Shown: positions 17,814 through 27,020, counted from the stretch's first letter. The stretch: 64,000 nucleotides of DNA from Clostridium massiliamazoniense (GCF_001403635.1 NZ_LN879468.1:1116001-1180000), one strand, 5' to 3'. Notes: a model not told the origin generated them from the sequence alone. Program-made: numbers and translations.

Positions 17814-17978
17814 CTTAATCCCTTCCTTTTAATAATTTTAACTACAAACTTAGTAATCGTTTTCAAACAAGTGTAAAAAAATATAAAATATCTTCTATAG
17901 TAATATATTATCATATTTGTTATGTAAATTCACTTATTTCCACTAAATATAAATTAATCTACATATCAATTCTTTTAT
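17814..17978. other. AT-rich intergenic stretch
   Basis: Upstream region of the 199-aa gene and downstream of the rnpB terminator. No coding frame is seen. A short TTACAAACTTAGTAATCGTTT patch holds no clear palindrome. Confidence 0.4.
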
Positions 17979-18020
17979 AAAAAAAAGCCCTAAACCCTTG
18001 ACTAATCAAGTAGTTTAGAA
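17979..18020 (-). terminator. rnpB terminator
   Basis: On the minus strand, CTAAACTACTTGA pairs with TCAAGGGTTTAG and is followed by GGCTTTTTTTT. Confidence 0.85.
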
Positions 18021-18030
18021 CTTATTGGAA

Positions 18031-18368
18031 CGAGCAAGTCTATAAGCCGAGTTCTGTATTAGACAATCATCTATCTAGGCCTACAGTTGCCTATAGGCTC
18101 AAGCGACACACCCGAGGACGGGACGGGCCACCCCTTAATTGTCCTCCTATTTGGTCTTGCTTCAAGTGGGGTTTACATAGCCGTATTGTCACCAATACGC
18201 TGGTACGCTCTTACCGCACCTTTCCACCCTTACCTAGTAAACTAGGCGGTATCTTTCTGTTGCACTATCCTTAGAGTCACCTCCACTGGCCGTTAACCAG
18301 CACCCTGCCCTATGAAGCTCGGACTTTCCTCTCCTTATTTCTAAGCAGCGATTGTCTGGCTTACTCGC
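18031..18368 (-). ncRNA. rnpB: RNase P RNA, Bacillus (B) type
   Basis: The catalytic RNA of tRNA 5'-end maturation, about 338 nt. The conserved core starts with GAGGAAAGTCCGAGCTTC and GGGCAGGGTGCTGG. It goes on with AGTGCAACAGAAAGA and GTAAACCCC, and ends with the pseudoknot partner GAACTCGGCTTATAGA. The ends CGAG and CTCG pair as P1. The layout with a long P5.1/P15.1-like segment marks the B type of low-GC Gram-positives. Confidence 0.97.
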
Positions 18369-18374
18369 TTATTT

Positions 18375-18403
18375 ATATTATCACATAATCTTATAAGTTA
18401 CAA
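18375..18403 (-). promoter_or_regulatory. rnpB promoter
   Basis: On the minus strand, TTGTAA (18403-18398), a 17-bp spacer and TAATAT (18380-18375) place the transcript start at the first G of the RNA (about 18368). Confidence 0.75.
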
Positions 18404-18439
18404 CCTTTTTTAATTTTATATACTTATTAACTTAATGTA

Positions 18440-18754
18440 TTATTTGTATATTAATAGAAATAAAGCTAATAAACATATACATATAGTTACTGGAAATCCT
18501 ATAGTAAGTCCAGCTATAATCAGTACAAACACTCCAACTACACATTGTTTTAATAATTTTCCTGATTTACTACCTGGTTTTGGTACATTAAGATTTATAT
18601 TTAAGTTTTTTTCATATTCCTTAAATTTTTTTCCTAAGTTAAGTTTAACACTTTCTATATTTTTAAAAAATTCATTGGTATCACACCTATAACAATTAGT
18701 CTTATGAAATATTTTATTTTTCATATTATATTTTTTATAAGCTCTATGTCCCAT
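18440..18754 (-). CDS. Small membrane protein (104 aa)
   Basis: The N-terminal half is soluble and basic, with a CYRC pair near residue 21 and a helical stretch (NIESVKLNLGKKFKEYEKN). The last 40 residues form two closely spaced hydrophobic helices (VVGVFVLIIAGLTIGF and TICICLLALFLLIY). The ATG follows AAGGGTAATA. No family is recognised. It lies between rnpB and queL, transcribed in the same direction as both. Confidence 0.65.
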   Translation of the reverse strand: MGHRAYKKYNMKNKIFHKTNCYRCDTNEFFKNIESVKLNLGKKFKEYEKNLNINLNVPKPGSKSGKLLKQCVVGVFVLIIAGLTIGFPVTICICLLALFLLIYK

Positions 18755-18813
18755 TATTACCCTTCTCTTATATTACTTATAATAATATACTATGTTGTAA
18801 CTCTCTCTTTGCT

Positions 18814-19503
18814 TTAATCTCCAACACCAAAGTCGGTATTTTCAAATAGAACTTCTATATTTTCGTTATTCTCTAAAAATCTATACTTCTCTTGGAACCA
18901 TTTTATTATTTCTTCATCTCTTTTAAATCTTGTTGAATTCTCTGTCCAAATATTTATTGTAGCCTTAGGAAATTCATTAATAACAATATCCATATCTCTT
19001 TCAATCATTTCTTTAGTTTGACCTTCAATTCCAACCATTAAACAAATAGAATCATAATAAGATTTAACCTCTTCAATATCCTTATACTTTATGTTTTTAT
19101 TTAAAACATTATTTCTAAAGTCCTCATCAAAGGTCTCCATTCCGGTTTTAAATATAACTTCAACTCCAAAGAAGTCTTTTATTTCTTGAAGTCTCTTTCT
19201 ATAACACCAATGTGCTTCAAAGTAAAGTCTTTTTATATTTTTACTTTTAACTATTTCCCTTATTTGTTCTAAAGATTCCTTAGGAATTTCAAAAACACTT
19301 CCAGAATTTATTACTTCTAGTACACCATGTACCCCTGTTATTTTGCTTAACACTTCATCATTTATTTTTAATATTTCTTCTTTATTTTTTGAATTATCTT
19401 CTATATAATCACAAAAACTACATTTTCCCCAAGCACAAGGAAAACTTTTAAGAAGAACTATTTCTCTTTTGTTTTTTCCATTAATAATATTATATCTATC
19501 CAT
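18814..19503 (-). CDS. queL: Radical SAM enzyme, probable queuine lyase
   Basis: This 229-aa protein has an unusual cluster motif, C-A-W-G-K-C-S-F-C, spaced C-x4-C-x2-C near residues 18-26 instead of the common C-x3-C-x2-C. A GxE-like segment (VINSGSVFEIP) and a partial TIM barrel follow. The start overlaps the stop of the ECF S-component gene, and the pair lies behind a preQ1-I riboswitch. Radical SAM lyases named QueL, described in Clostridioides difficile, convert queuine to preQ1 during salvage. Context makes this the best assignment; the substrate is not proven by sequence. Confidence 0.7.
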   Translation of the reverse strand: MDRYNIINGKNKREIVLLKSFPCAWGKCSFCDYIEDNSKNKEEILKINDEVLSKITGVHGVLEVINSGSVFEIPKESLEQIREIVKSKNIKRLYFEAHWCYRKRLQEIKDFFGVEVIFKTGMETFDEDFRNNVLNKNIKYKDIEEVKSYYDSICLMVGIEGQTKEMIERDMDIVINEFPKATINIWTENSTRFKRDEEIIKWFQEKYRFLENNENIEVLFENTDFGVGD

Positions 19504-20072
19504 TAATTACTCTCCTTAATGTTATTAAATCTTCCTCTCATATTCTTTGGCAATCTCTTTATAACTACTAAGCTTATCCAGCAAGAAACTATTTGATTTA
19601 CATAGTCTGTCATCATTTGCATTATAAATGCAGCTACTACAGAGGAAAAACCTATATATTTTAATAATAAGTAAATATAAGTTGATGCTGATGGTGTTAT
19701 TCCACCATATACATAAACAGTAATAAGTGCACTACTAGTACTTATAAATAATATTGCTATTAACATAGACCAAAACATTTTTTTCATTGTTATCCAACCA
19801 GCTCTGTATAAATAAGCTATTACAATTCCATTAAATATCTGTACTGGTGCATACCAAATAGAAGAAACATCAAATGTAACCCCACATAATAATGAGCCTA
19901 CTACTCCTACAATAACTCCTTCTACAGGTCCAAATAGCATAGCTATTAAATTTGTTCCAATAGCATCTAAATATATAGGTATTCTAAATGTCATAGCTAA
20001 AAAGGGTCCTATAACATTTATGGCTATTCCTATGGCCATAAGAGCTAGTTTAAAGTTGTTGTTTTTTTTCAT
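19503..20072 (-). CDS. qrtT: ECF transporter S-component, probable queuosine/queuine importer
   Basis: This 189-aa membrane protein has five to six helices. It has the look of an ECF substrate-binding subunit: an N-terminal basic stretch, an AxxxA-like helix (LALMAIGIAINVIG), and GPVEGVIVGVVGSLL, which is typical of S-components. It would work with shared EcfA/EcfT ATPase and scaffold subunits encoded elsewhere. A preQ1 riboswitch upstream and the overlapping queL suggest import of a queuosine precursor. The sequence is not the classical QueT family, so the substrate (preQ1, queuine or queuosine) is open. Confidence 0.7.
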   Translation of the reverse strand: MKKNNNFKLALMAIGIAINVIGPFLAMTFRIPIYLDAIGTNLIAMLFGPVEGVIVGVVGSLLCGVTFDVSSIWYAPVQIFNGIVIAYLYRAGWITMKKMFWSMLIAILFISTSSALITVYVYGGITPSASTYIYLLLKYIGFSSVVAAFIMQMMTDYVNQIVSCWISLVVIKRLPKNMRGRFNNIKESN

Positions 20073-20273
20073 TTTTTCTTAAATCTCCTTCGATAATTTT
20101 TTCTAATAGCTAGAGAATGTATTAATCAATAATTTTACTTAATTAAATATATCCTTTGTACACTATTAGCTAAGTTGAGACTAAAAATTTTCTAATTTAA
20201 AGTCTTATTTAGTTAAACCACGAAGGGAGCTGGTTTTGCTTAATTTTAAAGAAGATAATTTGAAAAACCAAGC
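20073..20273 (-). other. Leader between the preQ1 terminator and the ECF gene
   Basis: About 200 nt separate the riboswitch terminator from the start codon. No coding frame is seen. There are imperfect inverted segments (GCTTGGTTTT with AAAACCAGC), so a further regulatory fold is possible. Confidence 0.4.
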
Positions 20274-20314
20274 AAAAAAAGCTACCATAAGAACAATAGA
20301 AACCTTATGGTAGC
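20274..20314 (-). terminator. Attenuator terminator of the preQ1 riboswitch
   Basis: GCTACCATAAG pairs with CTTATGGTAGC and is followed by TTTTTTTG on the minus strand, a few bases after the aptamer. Confidence 0.85.
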
Positions 20315-20319
20315 TACAG

Positions 20320-20364
20320 TCCCTAGTTTTTTATAGAGGGATGGCTAACAAGTGAACCTCTCCT
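20320..20364 (-). promoter_or_regulatory. preQ1-I riboswitch aptamer
   Basis: On the minus strand, GAGAGGTTC opens P1. It is closed by CCCTCT, and the A-rich tail ATAAAAAACTAGG provides the H-type pseudoknot with TTAG in the loop. This is the type I preQ1 aptamer pattern. It lies 25 nt after the nif3 stop codon and directs the attenuator at 20274-20314. It controls the ECF/radical SAM pair. Confidence 0.85.
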
Positions 20365-20388
20365 AAGGATTAAAACCCTTAGATTTAT

Positions 20389-21180
20389 TTAATTGAAATT
20401 GTATGGATCTTCTGATTTACTAGATATTATGAACTCTACATCTTCATATTTTTCTTTAACTCTTTTTTCAACCGTCTTACTAACTTCAATAAGAATCGGC
20501 CATTCTGAATTAAAGTGTCCAATATCAATTATAGACATTCCCATTTCTTTATAATCAGAGGCAAAATGATAAGTAGTATCACCAGTTATAACTAAATCAG
20601 CTCCTAACCTTCTAGCAGCTTCTAGATAACTTTGCCCACTTCCATTTATTACTGCCACTTTAGATATTTCTGAATCTAAATCTCCAACATATCTCAAATT
20701 TTTTGCCTTTAATGCAGTTTTAGTTTTATTTATAATATCTTTTAATGTTGATTTTCCACCTAAATCAACTATTCTTCCTATACCAGCATCATCTGAAACT
20801 TTATCAATGATCTTTTTAGATTTCATTCCTAAAACTTCTACAATGGTATCATTAATTCCATTTTTAACAGAATCCCAATTAGTATGAGCTGAATATAGGT
20901 TTATATCATTTTTAATTAGTTCAATAATTTTAGACCCTAATAAAGTGTCTGTAGTTATGGAACTAGGTTTTTTAAATATTAAAGGATGATGAGTTAAGAT
21001 TAAATCAACATTTAACTCCTCAGCTTCTTTTATCACTTCTTTAGTACAATCTAAGGCAACTAATACTTTAGAAACTTCTTTCTTCCTATCTCCAACCATA
21101 AGACCTACATTATCGAAGTCTTCTTTAAGAGAAGGTGGTGCTATTTCTTCCATTATCTTTATAAAATCATTTAATAGCAT
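20389..21180 (-). CDS. Nif3-like dinuclear metal hydrolase family (DUF34)
   Basis: This 263-aa protein, earlier called GTP cyclohydrolase I type 2, has two conserved halves with metal ligands: LTHHPLIFKKP and SAHTNWDSVKNGIND in the first, and VITGDTTYHFASD and DIGHFNSEWP in the second. The length is that of the short form without the inserted PII-like domain. It overlaps trmK by one base and follows it, an arrangement conserved in Firmicutes. The biochemical role of the family is unsettled. Confidence 0.92.
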   Translation of the reverse strand: MLLNDFIKIMEEIAPPSLKEDFDNVGLMVGDRKKEVSKVLVALDCTKEVIKEAEELNVDLILTHHPLIFKKPSSITTDTLLGSKIIELIKNDINLYSAHTNWDSVKNGINDTIVEVLGMKSKKIIDKVSDDAGIGRIVDLGGKSTLKDIINKTKTALKAKNLRYVGDLDSEISKVAVINGSGQSYLEAARRLGADLVITGDTTYHFASDYKEMGMSIIDIGHFNSEWPILIEVSKTVEKRVKEKYEDVEFIISSKSEDPYNFN

Positions 21181-21872
21181 TAAATCATCTCCTTAAGAAT
21201 AGATATCTTAGCTTTTAAATCTTCTTTTCTTTTTTTTGCAAGCTCTGTATCTTCTTTTATAAAACCTTCTATTTTTTCATACTTACCTATTTTACTACTT
21301 ATGTATTCATTTATCAAAGGATGTTTTTTACTTAATAGTATTGGACTTACTTCATAATCAATTTCTCTTAAGCTTCCATTATTAAACTTAGTACCTCTAC
21401 TATATTTAACTTTAAATAATTCATAAAACTTTCCATCCTCTTTAATAAGGTCTTCATCAATAATTTCATAACTATTATTATATAAAAATTCTCTAAGAAT
21501 TTCAGGATTTTGTGCTGGTTGTAAAACCATAAAATTATATTTTTTAACCTTAGGTAAATCAGCTAATATAATATCTCTAGTAAGATTTCCTCCCATACCA
21601 GCTATAATTATTCCATCAACCTCAGAAACCTTTAAAGGTTTAAGACCTGCTCCTAAATAAACCTTAATTTTATCACTTAGTCCTTCAAAGCCAACATTTA
21701 TTCTTGCTTTCTCCATAGGTCCTTTATTTATATCAGAAGCAACAGCTCTTTCACAAATTCCTCTTTTAACTAAATCTATAGGTATATACCCATGATCTGT
21801 TCCTATATCAGCAATGCTCTCACATTTATCAACATGACTAGCAATAACCTCTAATCTTTTACTTAATTCCAT
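21180..21872 (-). CDS. trmK: tRNA (adenine(22)-N1)-methyltransferase
   Basis: This 230-aa SAM-dependent methyltransferase makes m1A22 in tRNAs. The SAM-binding motif is IADIGTDHGYIP near residues 20-31. The family signature GIIIAGMGGNLTRDI and the VLQPAQNPE segment follow. The C-terminal 60 residues are a coiled-coil tail (EKIEGFIKEDTELAKKRKED, in part). The ATG has TAGGAGG. It lies downstream of rpoD in the order dnaG-rpoD-trmK-nif3. Confidence 0.95.
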   Translation of the reverse strand: MELSKRLEVIASHVDKCESIADIGTDHGYIPIDLVKRGICERAVASDINKGPMEKARINVGFEGLSDKIKVYLGAGLKPLKVSEVDGIIIAGMGGNLTRDIILADLPKVKKYNFMVLQPAQNPEILREFLYNNSYEIIDEDLIKEDGKFYELFKVKYSRGTKFNNGSLREIDYEVSPILLSKKHPLINEYISSKIGKYEKIEGFIKEDTELAKKRKEDLKAKISILKEMI

Positions 21873-22209
21873 AAAAATCCTCCTAACCTAGAAATATAGC
21901 TCTAGTAAAATTATAAAATAATCACTCTAGCATTACATTGACTATATAGTTTTAATCTTTTCACTCAGTTTCATACGCAAAGAAACTCTATCATTTCCTC
22001 TATAAGAGTTTTTAAAATTCCTAGATTTACTTTCTTAAGTAATAGAAATTTTCATATAACTCTTGCTCAGAAATGAAGAGCTTCTAAATTACTGATGTGA
22101 ATTTTTACATCACTTCTTTTCTATATATCCAACTTTGGCAAGTAAATAATATTAAAACTTTCTACAATTTAAGAAGGGGCTAATTAATAATATAGCCCCT
22201 TTCTTTAAA
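21873..22209. other. Intergenic region with a diverged palindromic element
   Basis: No gene is visible. Weak inverted arms (CTATATAG-like ends, GAAACTC..AAGAGCTTC, GATGTGAA..TTACATC) resemble the 1150/26649 repeat family in layout and end in a GGGGCTA/TAGCCCC hairpin next to rpoD. This is probably a decayed relative. Confidence 0.4.
22172..22203 (-). terminator. rpoD terminator
   Basis: AAAGGGGCTA and TAGCCCCTT pair over an AT loop on the minus strand, just after the rpoD stop. Confidence 0.75.
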
Positions 22210-23316
22210 TTAATCTAAGTAATCCTTAAGTTTCTTACTTCTGCTTGGATGTCTTAATTTTCTAAGTGCTTTAGCTTCTATTTGTCTTATTCTTTCTCTA
22301 GTTACGTTAAATTCTTTTCCTACTTCTTCTAGAGTTCTAGCTCTTCCATCGTCTAAACCAAATCTTAGTCTTAATACCTTTTCTTCTCTTGGAGTAAGTG
22401 TATCTAAAACGTTGATTAATTGTTCTTTTAATAATGTAAATGCAGCTGCTTCAGCTGGAGCTGGTGCATCATCATCTGGAATAAAGTCTCCTAAATGTGA
22501 ATCTTCTTCTTCACCTATTGGTGTTTCTAAAGATACTGGTTCTTGAGCTATTTTAAGAATTTCTCTTACTTTATCTACAGGCATATCCATATGCTTTGAT
22601 AGCTCTTCTGGAGATGGATCTCTTCCAAGCTCTTGTAATAATTGTCTTTGAACTCTTATTAATTTGTTAATTGTTTCTACCATATGAACTGGGATTCTTA
22701 TAGTTCTTGCTTGGTCAGCAATAGCTCTTGTAATCGCCTGTCTTATCCACCATGTAGCATATGTTGAGAATTTATATCCTTTTCTATAATCAAACTTTTC
22801 AACAGCCTTTATAAGACCTAAGTTACCTTCTTGAATAAGATCTAGGAAAAGCATTCCTCTTCCAACATATCTTTTTGCTATACTTACAACAAGTCTAAGG
22901 TTAGCTTCTGCTAATTTCTTTTTAGCATACATACTTCCTTCTTCTATTTTTTGTGCAAGTTCTATTTCTTCCTCTGATGATAATAGTGGAACTTTACCTA
23001 TTTCTTTTAAATACATTCTAACTGGATCATCTATAGCAATTCCTTCTGGAACTGATATTTCTATGTCTTTTTCATCCTCATCATTTATTTCGCTTATAAC
23101 TTCTACACCCATTGATTCTAGAACTTCATAGATTTGCTCTATTTGTTCTGGTGTTAAGTCTATTTCATCAAGTTCATCCATTATTTCTTTATATGTTAAT
23201 GATCCACTCTTTTTACCTTTATCTATTAATCTCTTTACAATTGCCATTCTGGCATTTTTATCTTTTATTTCAGTTTTCGCATTTTTCCCCTTAACATTAG
23301 TTACTTTATCACTCAT
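22210..23316 (-). CDS. rpoD: Primary sigma factor SigA (RpoD)
   Basis: This 368-aa vegetative sigma factor carries region 1.1 (residues about 20-85), [11 protein letters not shown] (1.2), the -10-binding region [18 protein letters not shown] (2.3-2.4) and the C-terminal -35-binding helix [20 protein letters not shown] (4.2). The start ATG has AAGGAGG. It follows dnaG by 31 bp in the conserved macromolecular-synthesis operon. Confidence 0.98.
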   Translation of the reverse strand: MSDKVTNVKGKNAKTEIKDKNARMAIVKRLIDKGKKSGSLTYKEIMDELDEIDLTPEQIEQIYEVLESMGVEVISEINDEDEKDIEISVPEGIAIDDPVRMYLKEIGKVPLLSSEEEIELAQKIEEGSMYAKKKLAEANLRLVVSIAKRYVGRGMLFLDLIQEGNLGLIKAVEKFDYRKGYKFSTYATWWIRQAITRAIADQARTIRIPVHMVETINKLIRVQRQLLQELGRDPSPEELSKHMDMPVDKVREILKIAQEPVSLETPIGEEEDSHLGDFIPDDDAPAPAEAAAFTLLKEQLINVLDTLTPREEKVLRLRFGLDDGRARTLEEVGKEFNVTRERIRQIEAKALRKLRHPSRSKKLKDYLD

Positions 23317-23347
23317 GGGTTTGCCTCCTTCCGCATCTAAGAACTAT

Positions 23348-25129
23348 CTACTTCTTTAATATCATTAGTTTCTCTTGAATTTCTTTAGATTTTTTCAAGT
23401 ATTCAAAGGATAACTCTAAGTTACCTGCTTTTTCACTTTCCTTAAGCTTTTGTGAAACTATTTCCTTTTCTTTATTTAGTCTATATATTTCTATATTATA
23501 GATATAATCTTTTATTATAGTTTCTAAATCATTGCTAGTAATTATGCTTATATCCTTTATTTTTAGAAACTCTTTTAACAATTCCACATCTTGACATTTT
23601 ATTTCTAAATTCTTTTCAAGATCATCAAAGCCCTTTTCATTTATAGTCTCCATTATTAGGTTGTATAGCTTTAAATGAACTTCATCAATACACTTAGATT
23701 CATTAAATAAGCTATTAACCTTCTCATAAGAAGATTTATTCATTAAAAGCTTTAATATATTTCTAGTTGACTTCACATATGCAGGCTCTATATATAATTT
23801 TGTTCCAAGTTCTGCATTATTATTCACAAAATTACTATTATTGTTAGCAGTTGTCATTTTGTTGCTTAATAAGTCATATAGCGCCTGTTCTTTTATTTTT
23901 GTTTCTTCTGAAATCTTTTTTATATAAATATCTTTTTCAACAGGATTTAAATTAGCCAATACTTCTGTAATTCTGTTGCTGTATAAAGCTAAATCTTTTT
24001 CCTTTGAAAAATCAATTCCAACTTTAGCCATGTCTATTCTATAATCTATTAACTGTTTTGCTTCATCCATAAGCTTTTTAAAAGCATCTTTGCCATTAAC
24101 CCTTATAAATTCATCTGGATCTTTGCCTTTAGGTATTGTAAGAATTCTTACCTCTAATCCAATTTCTATAAGGATTTCTAATCCTCTTAAAGTAGCTTTT
24201 TGCCCTGCTAAATCAGCATCATAAGATATTATAATAGTGTCAGCATATCTTCTAAGTAACTTTCCTTGCCCTGGAGTAAGTGCTGTTCCTAAAGAAGCAA
24301 CTGCATTCGTTATTCCATGCTGATGAAGTGATATACAATCCATATATCCTTCTACCATTATTATAGTTCTATCTTCTATTTTATTTTTTACAGCAAAATT
24401 CAATCCATAAAGATTTGTACCTTTATCAAATACTGCTGTTTCTGGAGAATTTAAATATTTGGGCTTAGAATCATCTAAGACTCTTCCTCCAAATCCAATA
24501 ACGTTGCCACTAACATCAAATACAGGAAAAATAACTCTATTCCTAAATCTATCATAGGAAACTTTTTTCTCCTCGTTAAAAACAACCAAACCTGTTTCTC
24601 TTATTACATCATCATTTAATCTTAATGATTTTAAGAATCCTAAGGTTTCTCTCCATCCATCCTTTGCAAATCCTAAGCCAAAGCTTCTTATAGTTTTTTC
24701 TGTTAAACCTCTTCTATAAAAATATTCTTTTATTTCAGGTTCTTTTTGCAAATTAGAAAAATAATATTTTCCTACTTCCTTATTAATTTTGTATAGTAAT
24801 TCTCTTTTCTTTCGTCTTGGATCAGCCTTACCATTTTCGAAATCAATGCTTATATTAACTCTATCAGCCAAAACTTTTACTGCCTCTACAAAAGAAAGGT
24901 TTTTATATTTCATTACAAAACTAATAACATTTCCTGCTTCTCCACATCCAAAACATTTATAAATTTGCTTATCCTGTGATACACTAAATGATGGTGATTT
25001 TTCTTGATGAAATGGGCATAGTCCTGAGAAATTTCTCCCAGTTCTTTTTAATCTTACATTTTCTGATATTACATCTACAATATCATTTTCTTCTTTTATT
25101 TTTTCTATAACTTGCTCTGGAATTTTCAA
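23348..25129 (-). CDS. dnaG: DNA primase
   Basis: This 593-aa primase makes RNA primers at the replication fork. The CHC2 zinc finger lies near residues 35-65 (CPFHQEKSPSFSVS, KCFGCGEAGN). The TOPRIM domain has MVEGYMDCIS and SYDADLAGQ. The last 130 residues are the helicase-binding domain. The open frame extends 27 codons further, but the TTG at 25129 has GGTGGGAG seven bases upstream and gives the usual N-terminus MKIPEQVIEKI. The upstream codons are therefore left out. Confidence 0.96.
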   Translation of the reverse strand: MKIPEQVIEKIKEENDIVDVISENVRLKRTGRNFSGLCPFHQEKSPSFSVSQDKQIYKCFGCGEAGNVISFVMKYKNLSFVEAVKVLADRVNISIDFENGKADPRRKKRELLYKINKEVGKYYFSNLQKEPEIKEYFYRRGLTEKTIRSFGLGFAKDGWRETLGFLKSLRLNDDVIRETGLVVFNEEKKVSYDRFRNRVIFPVFDVSGNVIGFGGRVLDDSKPKYLNSPETAVFDKGTNLYGLNFAVKNKIEDRTIIMVEGYMDCISLHQHGITNAVASLGTALTPGQGKLLRRYADTIIISYDADLAGQKATLRGLEILIEIGLEVRILTIPKGKDPDEFIRVNGKDAFKKLMDEAKQLIDYRIDMAKVGIDFSKEKDLALYSNRITEVLANLNPVEKDIYIKKISEETKIKEQALYDLLSNKMTTANNNSNFVNNNAELGTKLYIEPAYVKSTRNILKLLMNKSSYEKVNSLFNESKCIDEVHLKLYNLIMETINEKGFDDLEKNLEIKCQDVELLKEFLKIKDISIITSNDLETIIKDYIYNIEIYRLNKEKEIVSQKLKESEKAGNLELSFEYLKKSKEIQEKLMILKK

Positions 25130-25523
25130 GAAACTCCCACCTTTATTTAAAGATTTTATCGCAACTCTTATTAATTCGACATATAATTTAAAATTCCTCT
25201 TTTTTTTCAAAAAAATTTAACTTTATTTATATTATTATTTTATTTACCTTATAATAGGTTAAAAATTTATTTTAAATCTATAAATATACATTTATTCCTA
25301 TTGTCAATTCCTTAAATTCATTCTTATAGTTTAATTTTATTACTTAATATCTCTTAATATTATTTATTCTATACTTTTTCTAAAAATCCTTTAATTTATA
25401 CCTATTAATTAATATTAACAAATTAAAATTAAACTATTATAAATTATCATCTATATTTTAGTATAATATATTTCCATTATTAATATGTATATATTAGGTA
25501 ATTTTATATATTAGGAGGATTTT
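25130..25523. other. Divergent intergenic region of dnaG and the cotS-like gene
   Basis: This stretch of about 390 bp is over 80% A+T and has no plausible gene. It should hold the dnaG and cotS promoters. TATAAT-like boxes are too many to assign. Confidence 0.4.
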
Positions 25524-26582
25524 ATGTGTAAAGATAGAAAAAAATCTAATCACAAAGATGAATATCTTTTAAAATTAGTAGAAACTTCAATATTACCTTT
25601 GTATAATTTAGAAAATGCTAAAATAGAACAAATTAAAATAAAGCATACAGAAAAACACAGAGCAGTATATAAAATTTCCTTACAGGATAAAATTTATTGC
25701 TTAAAAAAGGTTTATTACTCAGAGGAAAACTTACTATTTGTATACTCTGCTGTTCAATGGTTATTCAAAAAAGGTTTTAAAGTTCCAAACTTTATATTTA
25801 ATATAAATGGAGAACCCTTTGTATCAGTTGATAATCTCTTATTTATATTAACTCCTTGGTTAGAAGGAACAAAATGTAACTTTGATGCTCAACACTGTCT
25901 TGAAAATACATTAAAAACCTTGGCTATATTTCATGAAAATACAAGAAACTTTAAGCCAATTGAAGGTAGCTATATAAGAGAGAATTTTGATAATCTCTAC
26001 ATATCCACCAATAAACATTTCATTAAATTATTAGAATGCTTTAATGAAGCTCAAAAAAGAAAAGATAAATTTTCAAAATTATTTTTAAAAAATTTTGATG
26101 ATAACATTGAACTTGCAAAATTCTCCTTAGAGATATCTTCTACTATAAACTTTAAAAATTTAAGTAGATCTCTTTGTCATGGCGATTATGTAAATAAAAA
26201 TTTAATATGTAAAGATAATGATATATGTATAATAGATTTTGACAAGTGTTCCATAAACTACTCTATATTTGATTTATCTTATTTTTTTAGACGATTACTA
26301 AAACGTAGGGGAAGCACTTGGGATCTTGAAACAGCAAAAAAAGCTTTATTGGCTTATAACAAGTATTCTAAATGTACTAAGGATGATATAAAATACTTAT
26401 TAGCCTATATATCATTCCCTCAAAAATATTGGAGAATTTCAAAAGATTACTTTAATAATGTAAAAAAATGTAATAAACATGCCTTTCTAGATATGCTAAG
26501 CAATAATAGTAAAACAGTATGTTTACAGAAAAAATTTGTCTCTGACTTTTATGAATTCTGCGTAGAAACCTTTGATATTTAA
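25524..26582 (+). CDS. CotS-like spore coat kinase family protein
   Basis: This 352-aa protein is of the choline/aminoglycoside-phosphotransferase fold, CotS/YsxE/YutH branch. It shows the ATP-binding lysine region YCLKKVYY, a Brenner-type catalytic loop SLCHGDYVNKNLI and the metal-binding IIDFDKC. The tail segment YWRISKDYF resembles CotS. Family members sit in the spore coat or help in its assembly; kinase activity is rarely shown. It is preceded by AGGAGG and is monocistronic and convergent with ppdK. Confidence 0.85.
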   Translation: MCKDRKKSNHKDEYLLKLVETSILPLYNLENAKIEQIKIKHTEKHRAVYKISLQDKIYCLKKVYYSEENLLFVYSAVQWLFKKGFKVPNFIFNINGEPFVSVDNLLFILTPWLEGTKCNFDAQHCLENTLKTLAIFHENTRNFKPIEGSYIRENFDNLYISTNKHFIKLLECFNEAQKRKDKFSKLFLKNFDDNIELAKFSLEISSTINFKNLSRSLCHGDYVNKNLICKDNDICIIDFDKCSINYSIFDLSYFFRRLLKRRGSTWDLETAKKALLAYNKYSKCTKDDIKYLLAYISFPQKYWRISKDYFNNVKKCNKHAFLDMLSNNSKTVCLQKKFVSDFYEFCVETFDI

Positions 26583-26648
26583 TCATTGACTATAAAAAAC
26601 TTATGAAGAACTACCCTTTTAGACTCTCTATTATGAATTTAAAGTAAA

Positions 26649-26966
26649 AAGAGGATGTATCAAATTACAGATACATCCTTTCTGCTTCTCTGCCTTTTAT
26701 CTAGCTATATAAGTTCATCATTTGTGGCCACTCACCTACGTAAAGAAGCTCTAATATTTTTTCTACAACAGTTTCTAAAATTTCCAAACTCACTTTGTTC
26801 AAACAGTAGAAATTTTTTCACGAAACTATTGTTCAAAAATAAAAAGCTTCTAGTACTAGTTCAATGGTCACAGCATTTTGTACCTATATAGCTATCTCGG
26901 CAGATGAAGAAATACATTTGTAAAAATAATATAAAAAAGGTGCTGATTTCATACAGCACCTTTTAT
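26649..26966. repeat. Palindromic intergenic element, copy C (about 315 bp, full length)
   Basis: It starts 69 bp behind the cotS-like stop with a GGATGTATC/GATACATCC hairpin. The outer arms follow (CTATATAAGTTCATC and TTGTACCTATATAG), then inner arms (AACAGTTTCTAAAATTTCC and GGTAGAAATTTTTTCACG-like, here AACAGTAGAAATTTTTTC). It ends with AGGTGCTG/CAGCACCTT beside ppdK. Together with copy A it defines the complete element. Confidence 0.88.
26932..26963 (-). terminator. ppdK terminator
   Basis: On the minus strand AAGGTGCTG pairs with CAGCACCTT and is followed by TTTTTTATAT. It forms the distal end of repeat copy C. Confidence 0.85.
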
Positions 26967-27020
26967 TTTTTTATTTCTATTATAAATTCACTACCGAGAG
27001 TTTTTCATATAATATAGAAA

